The notes beneath the pieces are model-generated. The model was not told the origin of the DNA. It saw only the letters and a list, made by a program, of their open reading frames with translations, and searched no databases. A stretch of DNA of 15,740 nt from Puniceicoccales bacterium (lineage in GTDB: Bacteria > Verrucomicrobiota > Verrucomicrobiia > Opitutales > JAIRKQ01): assembly GCA_031258795.1 (NCBI GenBank), contig JAIRMI010000097.1:1-15740 (forward strand), written 5' to 3'. The translations under genes and the position numbers were made by a program. Each line of letters starts with the position of its first letter. The first letter of the stretch is position 1. Of this stretch, positions 7,321 to 15,236 are shown piece after piece.

Positions 7321-8212
7321 AACAGACACGAAGAAGAAGTGGGTATTGGTTGATGGGCATAATTTGGCGTTTCGCTGCTTCTACGGTGTCCCAACGATGA
7401 CGCGCTCCGACGGTCTTCAAACAAATGCGATATTTGGCTATATTCGGACACTCATGCGCCTCGAATTACACCATGCCCCTAATGCCATCTGCGTATTTTT
7501 CGATAGGGGTGGATCGGCCCTACGCAAGCAAATCTTGTCCACTTACAAGGCCAACCGGAAAAAGATGCCAGAAGAGTTGATTGGTCAATTAAGCTGGATG
7601 GCGAAGGCATCATTGGCTCTCGGATATTACGTTGAAGCAAACAGCGACATCGAGGCCGATGACCTAATAGGCAGCTACGCTAAAAAAATCTCCGAAAACG
7701 GAGAATTGGCATACATAGCAAGCTCAGATAAGGATTTTGCGCAGTGCATATCCAAGAATATTTTTCAGCTTTTGCCGCCAACCAACACAAGCAAATCCTC
7801 CGATTGGCAGTTGCTCGATGAGGCCGGTGTCTATGAAAAATTTGGCGTACAAAATCGTCAAATTGTCGACTATCTTTCCCTCATAGGGGATGCCGTCGAC
7901 AACATAGACGGGCTTCCCGGTGTGGGACAAAAAACAGCATCCAAATGGCTTTCCTGCTTCGATTCCATTGAAGCCATTTACGACAATATCACTAAAATTC
8001 AACCGGAACGCTTTCAAAAAATTTTGCTCGAAAGTAAGGAAATTCTCTCCCGCAATCGACGATTAATAACCTTGCAGGACATAACCGATTTTCAGTTGCC
8101 CTACGCTGAAATTCGACCAAATTCGCAAGAAGTTGAAGAAATTTTAGGCGAACTAGAATTGCATTCAATTTTGCGTGACTACCGTGCCAATAATCAGCGC
8201 ACACTATTTTAA
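7313..8212 (+). CDS. Stand-alone 5'-3' exonuclease (Pol I N-domain/flap endonuclease family)
   Basis: Encodes 299 residues matching the PIN-type 5'-3' exonuclease domain found at the N-terminus of DNA polymerase I, but with no polymerase domain attached. The metal-binding acidic residues are all present: D14 (VDGHN), D64 (FFDRG), E114/D116/D117 (IEADDL), D139/D141 (SSDKDF) and D193/D196 (GDAVDN). The helix-hairpin-helix that grips the duplex follows (GLPGVGQKTASKW, about 200-212). The helical-arch segment around STYKANRKKMPEEL is also recognisable. The enzyme would remove RNA primers and flaps during Okazaki-fragment maturation and repair. Whether the cell's PolA also has this domain cannot be seen here. 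The open frame extends to 7265, but the conserved fold begins just after ATG 7313, which overlaps the preceding gene's stop. The 3' end overlaps uppP by 9 bases tail-to-tail. Confidence 0.92.
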   Translation: MNRTDTKKKWVLVDGHNLAFRCFYGVPTMTRSDGLQTNAIFGYIRTLMRLELHHAPNAICVFFDRGGSALRKQILSTYKANRKKMPEELIGQLSWMAKASLALGYYVEANSDIEADDLIGSYAKKISENGELAYIASSDKDFAQCISKNIFQLLPPTNTSKSSDWQLLDEAGVYEKFGVQNRQIVDYLSLIGDAVDNIDGLPGVGQKTASKWLSCFDSIEAIYDNITKIQPERFQKILLESKEILSRNRRLITLQDITDFQLPYAEIRPNSQEVEEILGELELHSILRDYRANNQRTLF

Positions 8213-9118
8213 TAGAAAAAGAATAAAAAATCCGAGCAAAATTCTATACCAGGCAAACGGGCGCATTCCGTTGGTGCCCAAGAAATTAAGAAATATCCTA
8301 ATGGATAAAACGGAAAAAATAAAAGCTACAAAAATTCCGACAAAAAACATCACAGGGGTAAAATAATTAAAGATAACTTCACTGTCTTTGACCAATTTGA
8401 ATATCGTTGCCAAAGACAGTATAACAACACCAAGGAGGAAGCTGTATTCCGCCGCATCCTTTCGCCTAAGATTACAGGCATATGCACCGATAATTGTTGC
8501 CATAGAGCGGCTCATGCCAGGTATCAGTGCCAAGCATTGCCATAGGCCAATTTTAAGACTAGACAATGTTTGTAACTGATTAATAGCTAAGGAGTTTCGC
8601 GCGTAAGAATATTTTCTTTCTGCTACAAAAATTAGAACTGCTCCAAAGATTAGGGCGCAAGCAATGGTGGTTGGGTTGTACATTAATTTTTGCAAGATTC
8701 CATCCAAAAATAATCCCACAACAGCCGCAGGAATAAATGATAGGAATAAATTTTTGGTTAAACGCCATCCCTCAGAACTGCGACCACAAAGCGCTAAAAT
8801 TACACTTAAAATACGCCTGGGGAACATCAAAATTATCGCCAAAATGGAACCACCTTGAATGATCGTAAAATAAGAATTAATCGCCCGATTATGGTCAAAG
8901 GAATTTGGGTTGCTGTTTCTTTTATTGAGCATCTCGTTGACTAAAATCATGTGAGCAGTTGAAGATATAGGCAAAAATTCCGTTACTCCCTGCGTTATTC
9001 CGAGTACAATCGCCGTTTCATAATTGCATTTTGGCCTGTAGCTTTGCGCAGAACCCTCTGCGTAACAGAAAGTTTTGCAAGCAAGACAAACAACTAAAAC
9101 AAGAATTTTTTTAATCAT
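8204..9118 (-). CDS. uppP: Undecaprenyl-diphosphate phosphatase (UppP/BacA)
   Basis: An integral membrane enzyme that dephosphorylates undecaprenyl pyrophosphate to recycle the lipid carrier for peptidoglycan and other envelope polymers; overexpression confers bacitracin resistance in known cases. The (E/Q)xxxE motif is Q43-G-V-T-E47 in GITQGVTEFLPISSTAH, with H56 following. The second motif PGMSRSMAT (200-208) fits PGxSRSxxT and supplies the catalytic R204. About seven to eight membrane helices are visible. At 304 residues it is longer than E. coli UppP (273). The extra part is mainly an N-terminal stretch (1-30) resembling a signal peptide (MIKKILVLVVCLACKTFCYAEGS) before the first catalytic helix. 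Two positions differ from the commonest sequence: Ala for Gly in SSTGH, and Met for the usual Gly after SRS. The ATG overlaps the TPR gene stop (ATGATTAA), so translation is coupled. Confidence 0.95.
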   Translation of the reverse strand: MIKKILVLVVCLACKTFCYAEGSAQSYRPKCNYETAIVLGITQGVTEFLPISSTAHMILVNEMLNKRNSNPNSFDHNRAINSYFTIIQGGSILAIILMFPRRILSVILALCGRSSEGWRLTKNLFLSFIPAAVVGLFLDGILQKLMYNPTTIACALIFGAVLIFVAERKYSYARNSLAINQLQTLSSLKIGLWQCLALIPGMSRSMATIIGAYACNLRRKDAAEYSFLLGVVILSLATIFKLVKDSEVIFNYFTPVMFFVGIFVAFIFSVLSIRIFLNFLGTNGMRPFAWYRILLGFFILFLLK

Positions 9119-11561
9119 AAAATTTCATTTTATATCTCTCAGATAGTTCCTCAATTTCCTTTCCCTCGCTTTCTCCCAAGTATGGCGCAGAATCGTGTAA
9201 AATCATCAAGATTTGAAATATCCAGTATTGGGCTTTTTTTGTCAACTTAACCCCCGCAGTGTCGACATTTGCCAGAACTTCGAAGGCGAAACTTTTTAGC
9301 TTATCATACTCTCCTTTCAGTTTTAAAGTTAAACAATACTCGGCGGCGCATTCCAGGCGAAAACCGGTACTTTGCCCGGGACTGGAATACAAGGATTCAA
9401 GCGCATTTGCCGAAGCATCTAAGTATTGACTTCCACGATTTTTTTGAGCGATCAAACATTTGGCTCTAACGAGGGACAAATAGTTGATATCGCGCACGTT
9501 AGAAACAAAACTTAACCCATATTCATAGATAAGTTGGGCATCCTCAAAATCACCCATTGCGCGCAAAATATCCCCTTGGGCAATGCGCGCTGCCGTTGCT
9601 ACTTCGCTGTCCTGATTTTCACGAATTATCTGTTCCAGCAACTCGTTCGCCTCCCCAATCAATCCGGAATGAAACTTGAGCAAGGCAATTTCATAATTGG
9701 CACAGGGAAGATATTTGACATTTGTACACAACTTTAAAGCAGAAATAGCACCCGCCGTATCACCGGATTTGTGCAAAAATTTAGCTTCTCTAAAGAAAGA
9801 CAGAGAACTGTATTTTGTCTCACCAAAATTAGTGCGCAAAATTTTAAACGCTTCCGCTGCCGTTTTGAGATCGCTTAGCGCATAGGCTGCGCACCCTTTT
9901 ATAAAAAAGGCTTTGCCACATATTTTGGTATATTCCTTCGAATTAAATTTGCTGAGCAATTCATTGCATATTTTTGACACCAAAACTAAAGCCTGAGTAC
10001 TTTGCTTTTTTTTGAGCAAAATTTCTGCCTTAAACAGTCCCAAATTATGCCTTGCCGAAGCCAATGCACCTCCAAGTTTTAGCGAATCGATGTACTTCAA
10101 AGCTTCGTCATACATCCCATTACGTTTCAGTGCCCCTAGGTATTCAATGATTGCTTCCAATTTTCCATAAGTTTCGCCATCTGCGGAATCAATATGGGAG
10201 GCAGCGCCTTCATAGTCATTGAGCGCTATATCGCTAAGTACCTGATTCACAAGAGCATGGCCACATTTTCCCACCGGCTTTAGCTTTAACGCTTCGCCGT
10301 ACATATCGGAAGCAAGTTTAAAATCGTGGTTGTAAAAAAATGCATCGGCAATTTTCAAAGTAATGGCGGTGCGCACGTTGCCATCTGCCATTGAGACGCG
10401 TAATTTGTCAAGGTAGTGCGCAGAGTTACGGTACTCAAAAATCTTACCTTCGAGCGCGGTGTAAGCTAGAAGTTCGCAAATATCTCCAAATAATTCATCC
10501 TCCACAAACCAACTGATATACTTGGAAGCTGCTGCCGAACACAAATCAAAGCGTTCAATGTTCAAAAAAATGGCTATCTTGGCCAGCAAAATGGAGCGTT
10601 TAACAAAATCGGAGTTCGTTTCTGCAAATATGGAGTCCAAAAAATTTGCCACCACAGTTGCATCTTCATTCGTTTTCACGACTCCGACTAATAATTTGAA
10701 AGCCAATAGCTTCGTATCCACATTGCATGAACTAGATAAAATACGCCCTATGTCTGCCAATCCCTCCTTTGAAAGTACGCCGAGAACTATTGCGCGATAG
10801 GTTTGCATTAAGAGCTCATCTTCTTCGTTGCCAATATGTTGCAAACATTCTTCTGTTGCATTTAAAGCTTCGGAACGTTTCCCTAAGTTGTTCAAAAACA
10901 GGGCATACAATTTTACAAAACTCTCCTCGTAGGGCCCATTCTTGTAAACTGAAACTTGTCTCTTGAAAATATTTTCAAGGATGTCCTTATCGGTGTTTGT
11001 ACCCATTTCGGATACAATGCTCTGCAAATTAAAAATATTTATTAACTGTAACTGCTCCTCGCATTGGGCGCACTTTTTTGCCAATTCCAACTCAACATTG
11101 GCCTCTTCGAATTTTCGCTTATCGTGTAAAAATAAAGAATTTAGCAAGTGATACCAGGGAAGCATATCATTCCGAAGATGAGCAAAATCAATTCTTGTGA
11201 GGATACTTTCAGCACCGGCAAATCGGCGGGATTTGATGAAAATAAAACATAGCCTCAACATCAGACCATCGTAACCGGGCAAACCTTCAAATTGGCTGAA
11301 ATTCATTCCATTTACGTATTGTTCAGCGAAAGCCCACTGGCCCAGGCAAAGCATAGAATCCAATAGACCAAGTACAGCTGCCAGTTTCATTGGCGGAGAA
11401 TCGGTAATTATTTCCCAATAAAATTTTTGTGCAACGGCGTAGTCAGCTTGCTGAAAGGCACGCTCAGCGCAGCGGTATTTAAACATCGGATCATCAATTA
11501 AGGCACCAAACGCGCAAGTTCCAGGTAAAACTATCAGACAAATTTGGGCAAAAACTTTCAC
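9111..11561 (-). CDS. Large exported TPR-repeat protein
   Basis: Encodes 816 residues starting at GTG 11561, three bases after the glmS stop. The first 20 residues (MKVFAQICLIVLPGTCAFGA) form a signal peptide, probably cleaved after AFGA, placing the protein in the periplasm or at the outer membrane. The remainder is almost entirely paired amphipathic helices of tetratricopeptide type. Examples are YRCAERAFQQADYAVAQKFYWEII near the N-terminus, DFKLASDMYGEALKLKP in the middle, and SDLKTAAEAFKILRTNFGETKYSS and GDFEDAQLIYEYGL towards the C-terminus. No enzymatic domain is visible. TPR arrays are protein-interaction scaffolds. Lying between glmS and uppP, and overlapping the latter, it may organise envelope or cell-wall assembly, but that is inference from position only. 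No recognised symbol fits. The start has only a weak ribosome site, suggesting re-initiation after glmS. Confidence 0.88.
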   Translation of the reverse strand: MKVFAQICLIVLPGTCAFGALIDDPMFKYRCAERAFQQADYAVAQKFYWEIITDSPPMKLAAVLGLLDSMLCLGQWAFAEQYVNGMNFSQFEGLPGYDGLMLRLCFIFIKSRRFAGAESILTRIDFAHLRNDMLPWYHLLNSLFLHDKRKFEEANVELELAKKCAQCEEQLQLINIFNLQSIVSEMGTNTDKDILENIFKRQVSVYKNGPYEESFVKLYALFLNNLGKRSEALNATEECLQHIGNEEDELLMQTYRAIVLGVLSKEGLADIGRILSSSCNVDTKLLAFKLLVGVVKTNEDATVVANFLDSIFAETNSDFVKRSILLAKIAIFLNIERFDLCSAAASKYISWFVEDELFGDICELLAYTALEGKIFEYRNSAHYLDKLRVSMADGNVRTAITLKIADAFFYNHDFKLASDMYGEALKLKPVGKCGHALVNQVLSDIALNDYEGAASHIDSADGETYGKLEAIIEYLGALKRNGMYDEALKYIDSLKLGGALASARHNLGLFKAEILLKKKQSTQALVLVSKICNELLSKFNSKEYTKICGKAFFIKGCAAYALSDLKTAAEAFKILRTNFGETKYSSLSFFREAKFLHKSGDTAGAISALKLCTNVKYLPCANYEIALLKFHSGLIGEANELLEQIIRENQDSEVATAARIAQGDILRAMGDFEDAQLIYEYGLSFVSNVRDINYLSLVRAKCLIAQKNRGSQYLDASANALESLYSSPGQSTGFRLECAAEYCLTLKLKGEYDKLKSFAFEVLANVDTAGVKLTKKAQYWIFQILMILHDSAPYLGESEGKEIEELSERYKMKFYD

Positions 11562-11564
11562 GCA

Positions 11565-13409
11565 TCATTCTACGGTAACGGATTTTGCCAAATTTCGAGG
11601 TTTGTCGATGTCACAGCCGCGAAACTTAGCAATGTAATATGCGAACAATTGAACGGGAATAGTGGCAACTATTGGCTGCAGAGCGGGATGAACATCCGGC
11701 ACAAGAATTAAATCATCGACAAACTTGTCAACTAGTTCGCTTCCTTCCGCTGCCACTGCAATCACCCTAGCGTGACGCGAACGCACTTCCTGAATATTGG
11801 CGATATTTTTTGCCAAAATGTGTCCCTGGGTCGCCAAGAAAAAACAGGGACATTTTTCCGAGATAAGCGCGATAGGACCGTGCTTCATTTCCGCCGCAGG
11901 GTACCCTTCGGAATGCATGTAGGAAATTTCCTTTAACTTGAGGGCGCCTTCAAGGGCTATGGGAAACATTGCCTGACGGCCAAGAAAAAGCATGTCATCG
12001 CACTGTGCGTACTTTTCGGCGATCTTCTCTATTTTTTCGCTCTGAGCCAAAACACGTTCGATGATACCGGGAAGATCATCGAGCGCCTTCACGAAAAGGA
12101 TGCCCTCTTCGAAGGACATATCCCGCATGCGACCTAGGTATAGGGCAAGCATCGCCGCGATGCAGATTTGGGCAGTGAATGCTTTCGTAGATGCCACCCC
12201 GATTTCTGGCCCGGAATGTTGGTAAATTCCACCATCCGACTCCCGTGCTATGGTCGAACCAACGACGTTTGTAATTGCTAATGTGCGAAAACCTTTCCGC
12301 TTTGCTTCTTGTAAAGCTGCCATGGTATCGAGGGTTTCACCGGACTGGCTGATCACGAAAACCAATGTGTTCTTATCCAGGGGCGAATTTCGATAGCGAA
12401 ACTCCGAAGCGTACTCAACCTCAACGGGAATCCTAGCATACTTCTCGATCAAGTACTCCGCTACTAAACAAGCTATCCAAGCTGTTCCACAGGCGCAAAA
12501 TAATAATCTATCCACTTGTCGAAGCTCCCTTGTGGTCATTCGCAAGCCACCAAATTTCGCCGTGCTGAGGTCGTCCGAAAATCGCCCACGCATGGCGTTT
12601 TCAAGCGCACGCGGCTGTTCAAAAATCTCCTTCAGCATATAGTGTTCGTATCCCTCTCGATTCGCATCTTCAACGTGCCAATCGAGCTCACATTTCACCA
12701 CATCCACGTTTTCGTTGTGCAACGTTGTTATGGAAAAATCCAATGGGGTCAGACGAGCGATTTCTCTGTCGTTGAGATACACAATATCGCGGGTGTGCTG
12801 GACAATGGCGGAAGCATCACTGGCGACAAACATCTCCCCGCTCCCAATCCCGAGCAATATGGGAGAACTTTTGCGCGCCACTATCATCTCACCGGGATAA
12901 TCCTCACACAAAACGGCTAGGCCATAGGTGCCTCGCACGTGAAACAGAGCCTTTTGTACACTCTTCAAAAACTTATTTTCAGAATCTTGTTCCTTGTTAA
13001 AATGATATTCTATGAGATTTGCCAGAACTTCCGAATCCGTCTCGGATTCAAAGGTAAAACCGCGGCTCAGAAGAAATTCCTTAGTGCTTTCGTAATTTTC
13101 AATCACGCCGTTGTGCACGATACTGAACAAACCGTGAACACTGCAATGGGGGTGCGCATTTTTTTCCGACACCACGCCATGTGTTGCCCAGCGGGTGTGG
13201 CCGATCCCTATATAGCCTCCAATGTTCCTCTGATTAGCAGCATTTATCAAATTTTCCACACGCCCAACCTTGCGCAATACACGAAATTGCCCATTGTCTA
13301 TGGTCGCTATGCCGGCCGAATCATATCCCCGATATTCCAAACGAGTCAGGCCATCGAGCAAAATTTGCACAGCACTTTTATTGCCAACGTATCCTATAAT
13401 TCCACACAT
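11565..13409 (-). CDS. glmS: Glutamine-fructose-6-phosphate aminotransferase (isomerizing)
   Basis: Makes glucosamine-6-phosphate from fructose-6-phosphate and glutamine, the first committed step to UDP-GlcNAc for peptidoglycan and lipopolysaccharide. From ATG 13409 the protein has 614 residues, close to the E. coli length (609), and begins Met-Cys-Gly-Ile-Ile. After Met removal the Cys becomes the essential N-terminal nucleophile of the glutaminase domain. That domain also shows GHTRWATHG, HNGVIENY and ESETDSEV. Two SIS sugar-isomerase domains follow, with ISQSGETLDTMAAL, VASTKAFTAQ and EMKHGPIALI, and the usual C-terminal tail KPRNLAKSVTVE. An upstream in-frame ATG at 13430 would add seven residues and block the nucleophile. 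However, the 13409 start is preceded by CCTCC rather than an SD, so how it is chosen is unclear. It is the first gene of the glmS-TPR-uppP operon. Confidence 0.96.
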   Translation of the reverse strand: MCGIIGYVGNKSAVQILLDGLTRLEYRGYDSAGIATIDNGQFRVLRKVGRVENLINAANQRNIGGYIGIGHTRWATHGVVSEKNAHPHCSVHGLFSIVHNGVIENYESTKEFLLSRGFTFESETDSEVLANLIEYHFNKEQDSENKFLKSVQKALFHVRGTYGLAVLCEDYPGEMIVARKSSPILLGIGSGEMFVASDASAIVQHTRDIVYLNDREIARLTPLDFSITTLHNENVDVVKCELDWHVEDANREGYEHYMLKEIFEQPRALENAMRGRFSDDLSTAKFGGLRMTTRELRQVDRLLFCACGTAWIACLVAEYLIEKYARIPVEVEYASEFRYRNSPLDKNTLVFVISQSGETLDTMAALQEAKRKGFRTLAITNVVGSTIARESDGGIYQHSGPEIGVASTKAFTAQICIAAMLALYLGRMRDMSFEEGILFVKALDDLPGIIERVLAQSEKIEKIAEKYAQCDDMLFLGRQAMFPIALEGALKLKEISYMHSEGYPAAEMKHGPIALISEKCPCFFLATQGHILAKNIANIQEVRSRHARVIAVAAEGSELVDKFVDDLILVPDVHPALQPIVATIPVQLFAYYIAKFRGCDIDKPRNLAKSVTVE

Positions 13410-13450
13410 GGAGGCATAGATAAATAACATGCAATATTTTGCGAATAAAA

Positions 13451-13480
13451 ATCTTCCCAGCGAGCCACTTTTAATGTCAA
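13451..13480 (-). promoter_or_regulatory. Candidate glmS promoter
   Basis: On the minus strand a perfect TTGACA (13480-13475) is followed after 18 bp by GAAGAT (13456-13451), which keeps three of six -10 consensus positions. It lies about 45 bases upstream of the glmS ATG at 13409 and leaves a short leader. The -35 is strong and the -10 is poor, so confidence is modest. No riboswitch or ribozyme can fit in the short leader. Confidence 0.4.
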
Positions 13481-13555
13481 AAATGCGTAAGTCCTGTTGC
13501 TACTTCAACGCTTCTCCTAAAATTTTTTCAAAAAAAAATAATTTTTCACTTGTTT

Positions 13556-13628
13556 AAAACAATTTGACGGCCACATCATTGGTTTCTTTTCTGCGCGCAA
13601 GTTTTTAACTTAACAAGGAGTATAAATT
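13556..13628 (+). promoter_or_regulatory. Leader of copy 1 (type A) with strong SD
   Basis: Contains AAAACAATTTGAC, then the TTTTCTGCGCGCAAG block, the inverted repeat AAGTT-TTT-AACTT, and AAGGAG eight bases before the ATG. TTGACG (13564-13569) could be a -35, but no convincing -10 lies 16-18 bp away. An alternative is TTGGTT with a -10 near TTTAAC. The same elements occur in copy 2, which supports function. The AAGTT/AACTT repeat and the GCGCGC palindrome are possible operators. Confidence 0.5.
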
Positions 13629-13985
13629 ATGAATAGTAGTGATGTTTTAAATATTTTTAGCACTGACACTAAATTCTGGCGAAAGGCGTTAGGCGGAGCG
13701 ATGGAGGGCAACCTCGTAAGTGTTGAAGGGAAAGCGTATGGTAATAGTTTTAGAATTGAGCTCTGGAAAGCTAGTGACGCTCATGTAATAATGCGCTCCT
13801 ACTGCACTGCTAATGTTTGGGATATATTAGACTGCAGCATTGACCGTGATTTCCCTCCTGGAAGCATTATAACAAGTGCCCTAGTCGACGCCAAGAACTT
13901 TCCGGGTTTGGTTGCTGAAGCTAAAAGAGCAAACTGGATAATTTCAGAAAGATTAGAAGATAGGGAGGCAGAGCTTTCTCTTTAA
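13629..13985 (+). CDS. Tandem-family protein, copy 1 (118 residues, unknown function)
   Basis: I do not recognise this family. The ATG has an ideal SD (AAGGAG, 8-base spacing). The protein is small, soluble and acidic-to-neutral, with no signal peptide or membrane segment. It begins with a probable helix (FWRKALGGAMEG), then beta-type strands with the family core G-N-x-F-x-I-E-L-x-K-A (here GNSFRIELWKA) and a Ser-x-Cys motif (MRSYCTA). It ends in a long helix after a D-A-(K/R) turn (VDAKNFPGLVAEAKRANWII) followed by SERLEDREAELSL. The best-conserved positions across the four copies are the Trp-(R/Q)-(R/K)-A-L of the first helix, the FxIELxKA strand, and the last helix. Copy 1 is shorter than copies 2 and 3 in the variable middle. 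It is divergent from glmS, with its own leader and terminator, so it is probably transcribed alone. Confidence 0.8.
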   Translation: MNSSDVLNIFSTDTKFWRKALGGAMEGNLVSVEGKAYGNSFRIELWKASDAHVIMRSYCTANVWDILDCSIDRDFPPGSIITSALVDAKNFPGLVAEAKRANWIISERLEDREAELSL

Positions 13986-14031
13986 TTTCTAACTTTTAAC
14001 TCAAGTTTTCGAATACTTAGCTTTGAAAGCA

Positions 14032-14071
14032 ATGAGCCGTGGAATTAAATTTTCTTCGGTTCATTTTTATT
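14032..14071 (+). terminator. Terminator after copy 1
   Basis: ATGAGCCG (14032-14039) can pair with CGGTTCAT (14057-14064), with one G-T pair, and is followed by TTTTTATTG. The shorter stem used by copies 2 and 3 (GAATCGA/TCGATTC type) is degraded here (GAATTAAA), so copy 1 may use the outer stem. Confidence 0.5.
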
Positions 14072-14128
14072 GTGGTTTCGACGGTTTTCCTAAAATTTCC
14101 TTAAAAAAATAATATTTTTTATTCAATT

Positions 14129-14201
14129 AAAACAATTTGACAATCTCATCATTGGTCCCTTTTCTGCGCGCAAGTTTTTAACTTAACAAGGAGTATAAAT
14201 T
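14129..14201 (+). promoter_or_regulatory. Leader of copy 2 (type A)
   Basis: Near-identical to the copy 1 leader: AAAACAATTTGACA gives a perfect TTGACA at 14137-14142, followed by CATCATTGGT and the shared block with GCGCGC, AAGTTTTTAACTT and AAGGAG. Sequence identity rises to 100% over the last 42 bases before the ATG, so either the duplication is recent or this part is under selection or homogenised by gene conversion. Confidence 0.5.
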
Positions 14202-14597
14202 ATGAGTAATAGTGTTATTTTTAACCTTGATCCTGGGCCCTGGCGAAGGGCGTTAGGCACAGCAATGAGAAACGGACACGAAAGAGTTGAAGAAGAAATA
14301 TATGGTAATACCTTTGGAATTGAGCTTACTAAGGCTGGTGACAATCAGGTAGTGATATTCTCCTACTGCGCTGCTGGCCCTAACTACGCAATTGCCATTA
14401 TTGATGTTGATTGGGATACTGGGAATATAACAACCTGCCCCATCAAGCATAATTACGTTTACTTTCCTGAAGGAGAAATAAAACGTGCCAAAATCGACGC
14501 CAGAGACGTTCAGGGTTTGATTGATGAAGTTGAGAGGCTGGACAAATTCATTTTAAGAAGATTAGAAAATACAGCCGCAGAGGGTTGTTACATTTAA
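14202..14597 (+). CDS. Tandem-family protein, copy 2 (131 residues, unknown function)
   Basis: Paralogue of copy 1, also unrecognised. The N-terminal helix is PGPWRRALGTAMRNG. The strand core is GNTFGIELTKAGDNQV, followed by SYCAAG. The middle is longer than in copy 1, with an acidic/hydrophobic strand (AIAIIDVDWDTGN), a Cys-Pro step, and YFPEGEIKRAK. The C-terminal helix is IDARDVQGLIDEVERLDKFI and ends RRLENTAAEGCYI. Coding similarity is strongest in the first 25 codons, the IEL core and the last 45 codons. The middle is diverged, a pattern expected of a conserved fold with a variable surface. It has its own SD and terminator. No transport signal is visible, so it is presumed cytoplasmic or handled by a non-Sec route. 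Confidence 0.8.
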   Translation: MSNSVIFNLDPGPWRRALGTAMRNGHERVEEEIYGNTFGIELTKAGDNQVVIFSYCAAGPNYAIAIIDVDWDTGNITTCPIKHNYVYFPEGEIKRAKIDARDVQGLIDEVERLDKFILRRLENTAAEGCYI

Positions 14598-14647
14598 TCT
14601 TTAATTCAACATCTTCGAACACTTAGCCTTAAAAGCAATAAACCATG

Positions 14648-14676
14648 GAATCGAATTTTCTTCGGTTCATTTTTAT
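14648..14676 (+). terminator. Terminator after copy 2
   Basis: GAATCGAA (14648-14655), loop TTTTC, TTCGGTTC (14661-14668): eight pairs including one G-T, followed by ATTTTTATT. This is the clearest intrinsic terminator in the array. Confidence 0.65.
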
Positions 14677-14768
14677 TGCAGTTTCAGCGTTTTTTTTAAA
14701 TTTCTCGAAAAAACAATAATTTTTACTTATTTTTTACTTGATGAGTCTATCATTAGCCGTTTAACCCT

Positions 14769-14804
14769 TTGAGGTCTTGATTAACGTAATAAGGAGTGTA
14801 AATT
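14769..14804 (+). promoter_or_regulatory. Leader of copy 3 (type B)
   Basis: The block TTGAGGTCTTGATTAAC, then AAGGAGTGTAAATT before the ATG, is shared with copy 4 with two mismatches. It differs from the type A block of copies 1 and 2, lacking GCGCGC and the AAGTTTTTAACTT repeat. The SD is the same strong AAGGAG. Promoter hexamers are not clear. Two leader types suggest the two pairs could be controlled differently. Confidence 0.45.
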
Positions 14805-15194
14805 ATGGATAATAGTGTTGTTTTTAGTTCTAATTACAAATTCTGGCAAAGGGCGTTGGACGCAGCAATTAGAGGTTTTCTCGTAAATGTTACGGGAAAG
14901 ACGTGTGGTGATGATTTTAAAATTGAGCTTACTAAAGCTGATGCCAATCAGGTAACGATGCGCTCGTCCTGTATTACCGCGTTTGACAAAAAAGTTGCCC
15001 ATTACTACTATGATAGTGAGGGAGCAATCCGCACTGTCGAGCTTGCGTTCTCTCCTATGGAAGATATAACATATGCCAAAATCGACGCCAGGGATGTTCG
15101 GAGTTTGGTTGATGAAGTTAATAGAATAAACTGGGTAATTTCAAAAAGATTAACGAATAGAGCCGCAGAGCTTTTTTTAATTTCTAACTTTTAA
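14805..15194 (+). CDS. Tandem-family protein, copy 3 (129 residues, unknown function)
   Basis: Third paralogue. The N-terminal helix is YKFWQRALDAAIRG. The strand core is DDFKIELTKADANQVTMRSSC. The middle contains a Tyr-rich turn (HYYYDSEG). The C-terminal helix is IDARDVRSLVDEVNRINWVI followed by SKRLTNRAAEL. Relative to copy 1 two bases are missing just before the old stop position, so the frame now reads five residues farther (LISNF) to the next TAA. This explains its slightly different C-terminus. Like the others it has no signal peptide. With copy 4 it forms the type B leader pair, while its coding core is about equally close to copy 2. Function unknown. Confidence 0.8.
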   Translation: MDNSVVFSSNYKFWQRALDAAIRGFLVNVTGKTCGDDFKIELTKADANQVTMRSSCITAFDKKVAHYYYDSEGAIRTVELAFSPMEDITYAKIDARDVRSLVDEVNRINWVISKRLTNRAAELFLISNF

Positions 15195-15236
15195 CTCAAG
15201 CCTTTGAATACTTGGCTTTAAAAGCAATGAACCCTG

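Noticed and set aside
12516..12920. 134-codon plus-strand frame
   Set aside because: Lies wholly inside glmS on the opposite strand; glmS is conserved across its length, so this is a shadow frame.
13564..13592. Firm sigma70 promoter for copy 1 built on TTGACG
   Set aside because: The -35 is plausible, and perfect (TTGACA) in copy 2, but no acceptable -10 lies at 16-18 bp in either copy, so only the conserved leader is reported.
13629..15194. Type III secretion chaperone-like fold for the small family
   Set aside because: Size and a helix-strand-helix order are compatible, but I see no specific motif and no secretion gene nearby; naming it would be a guess.
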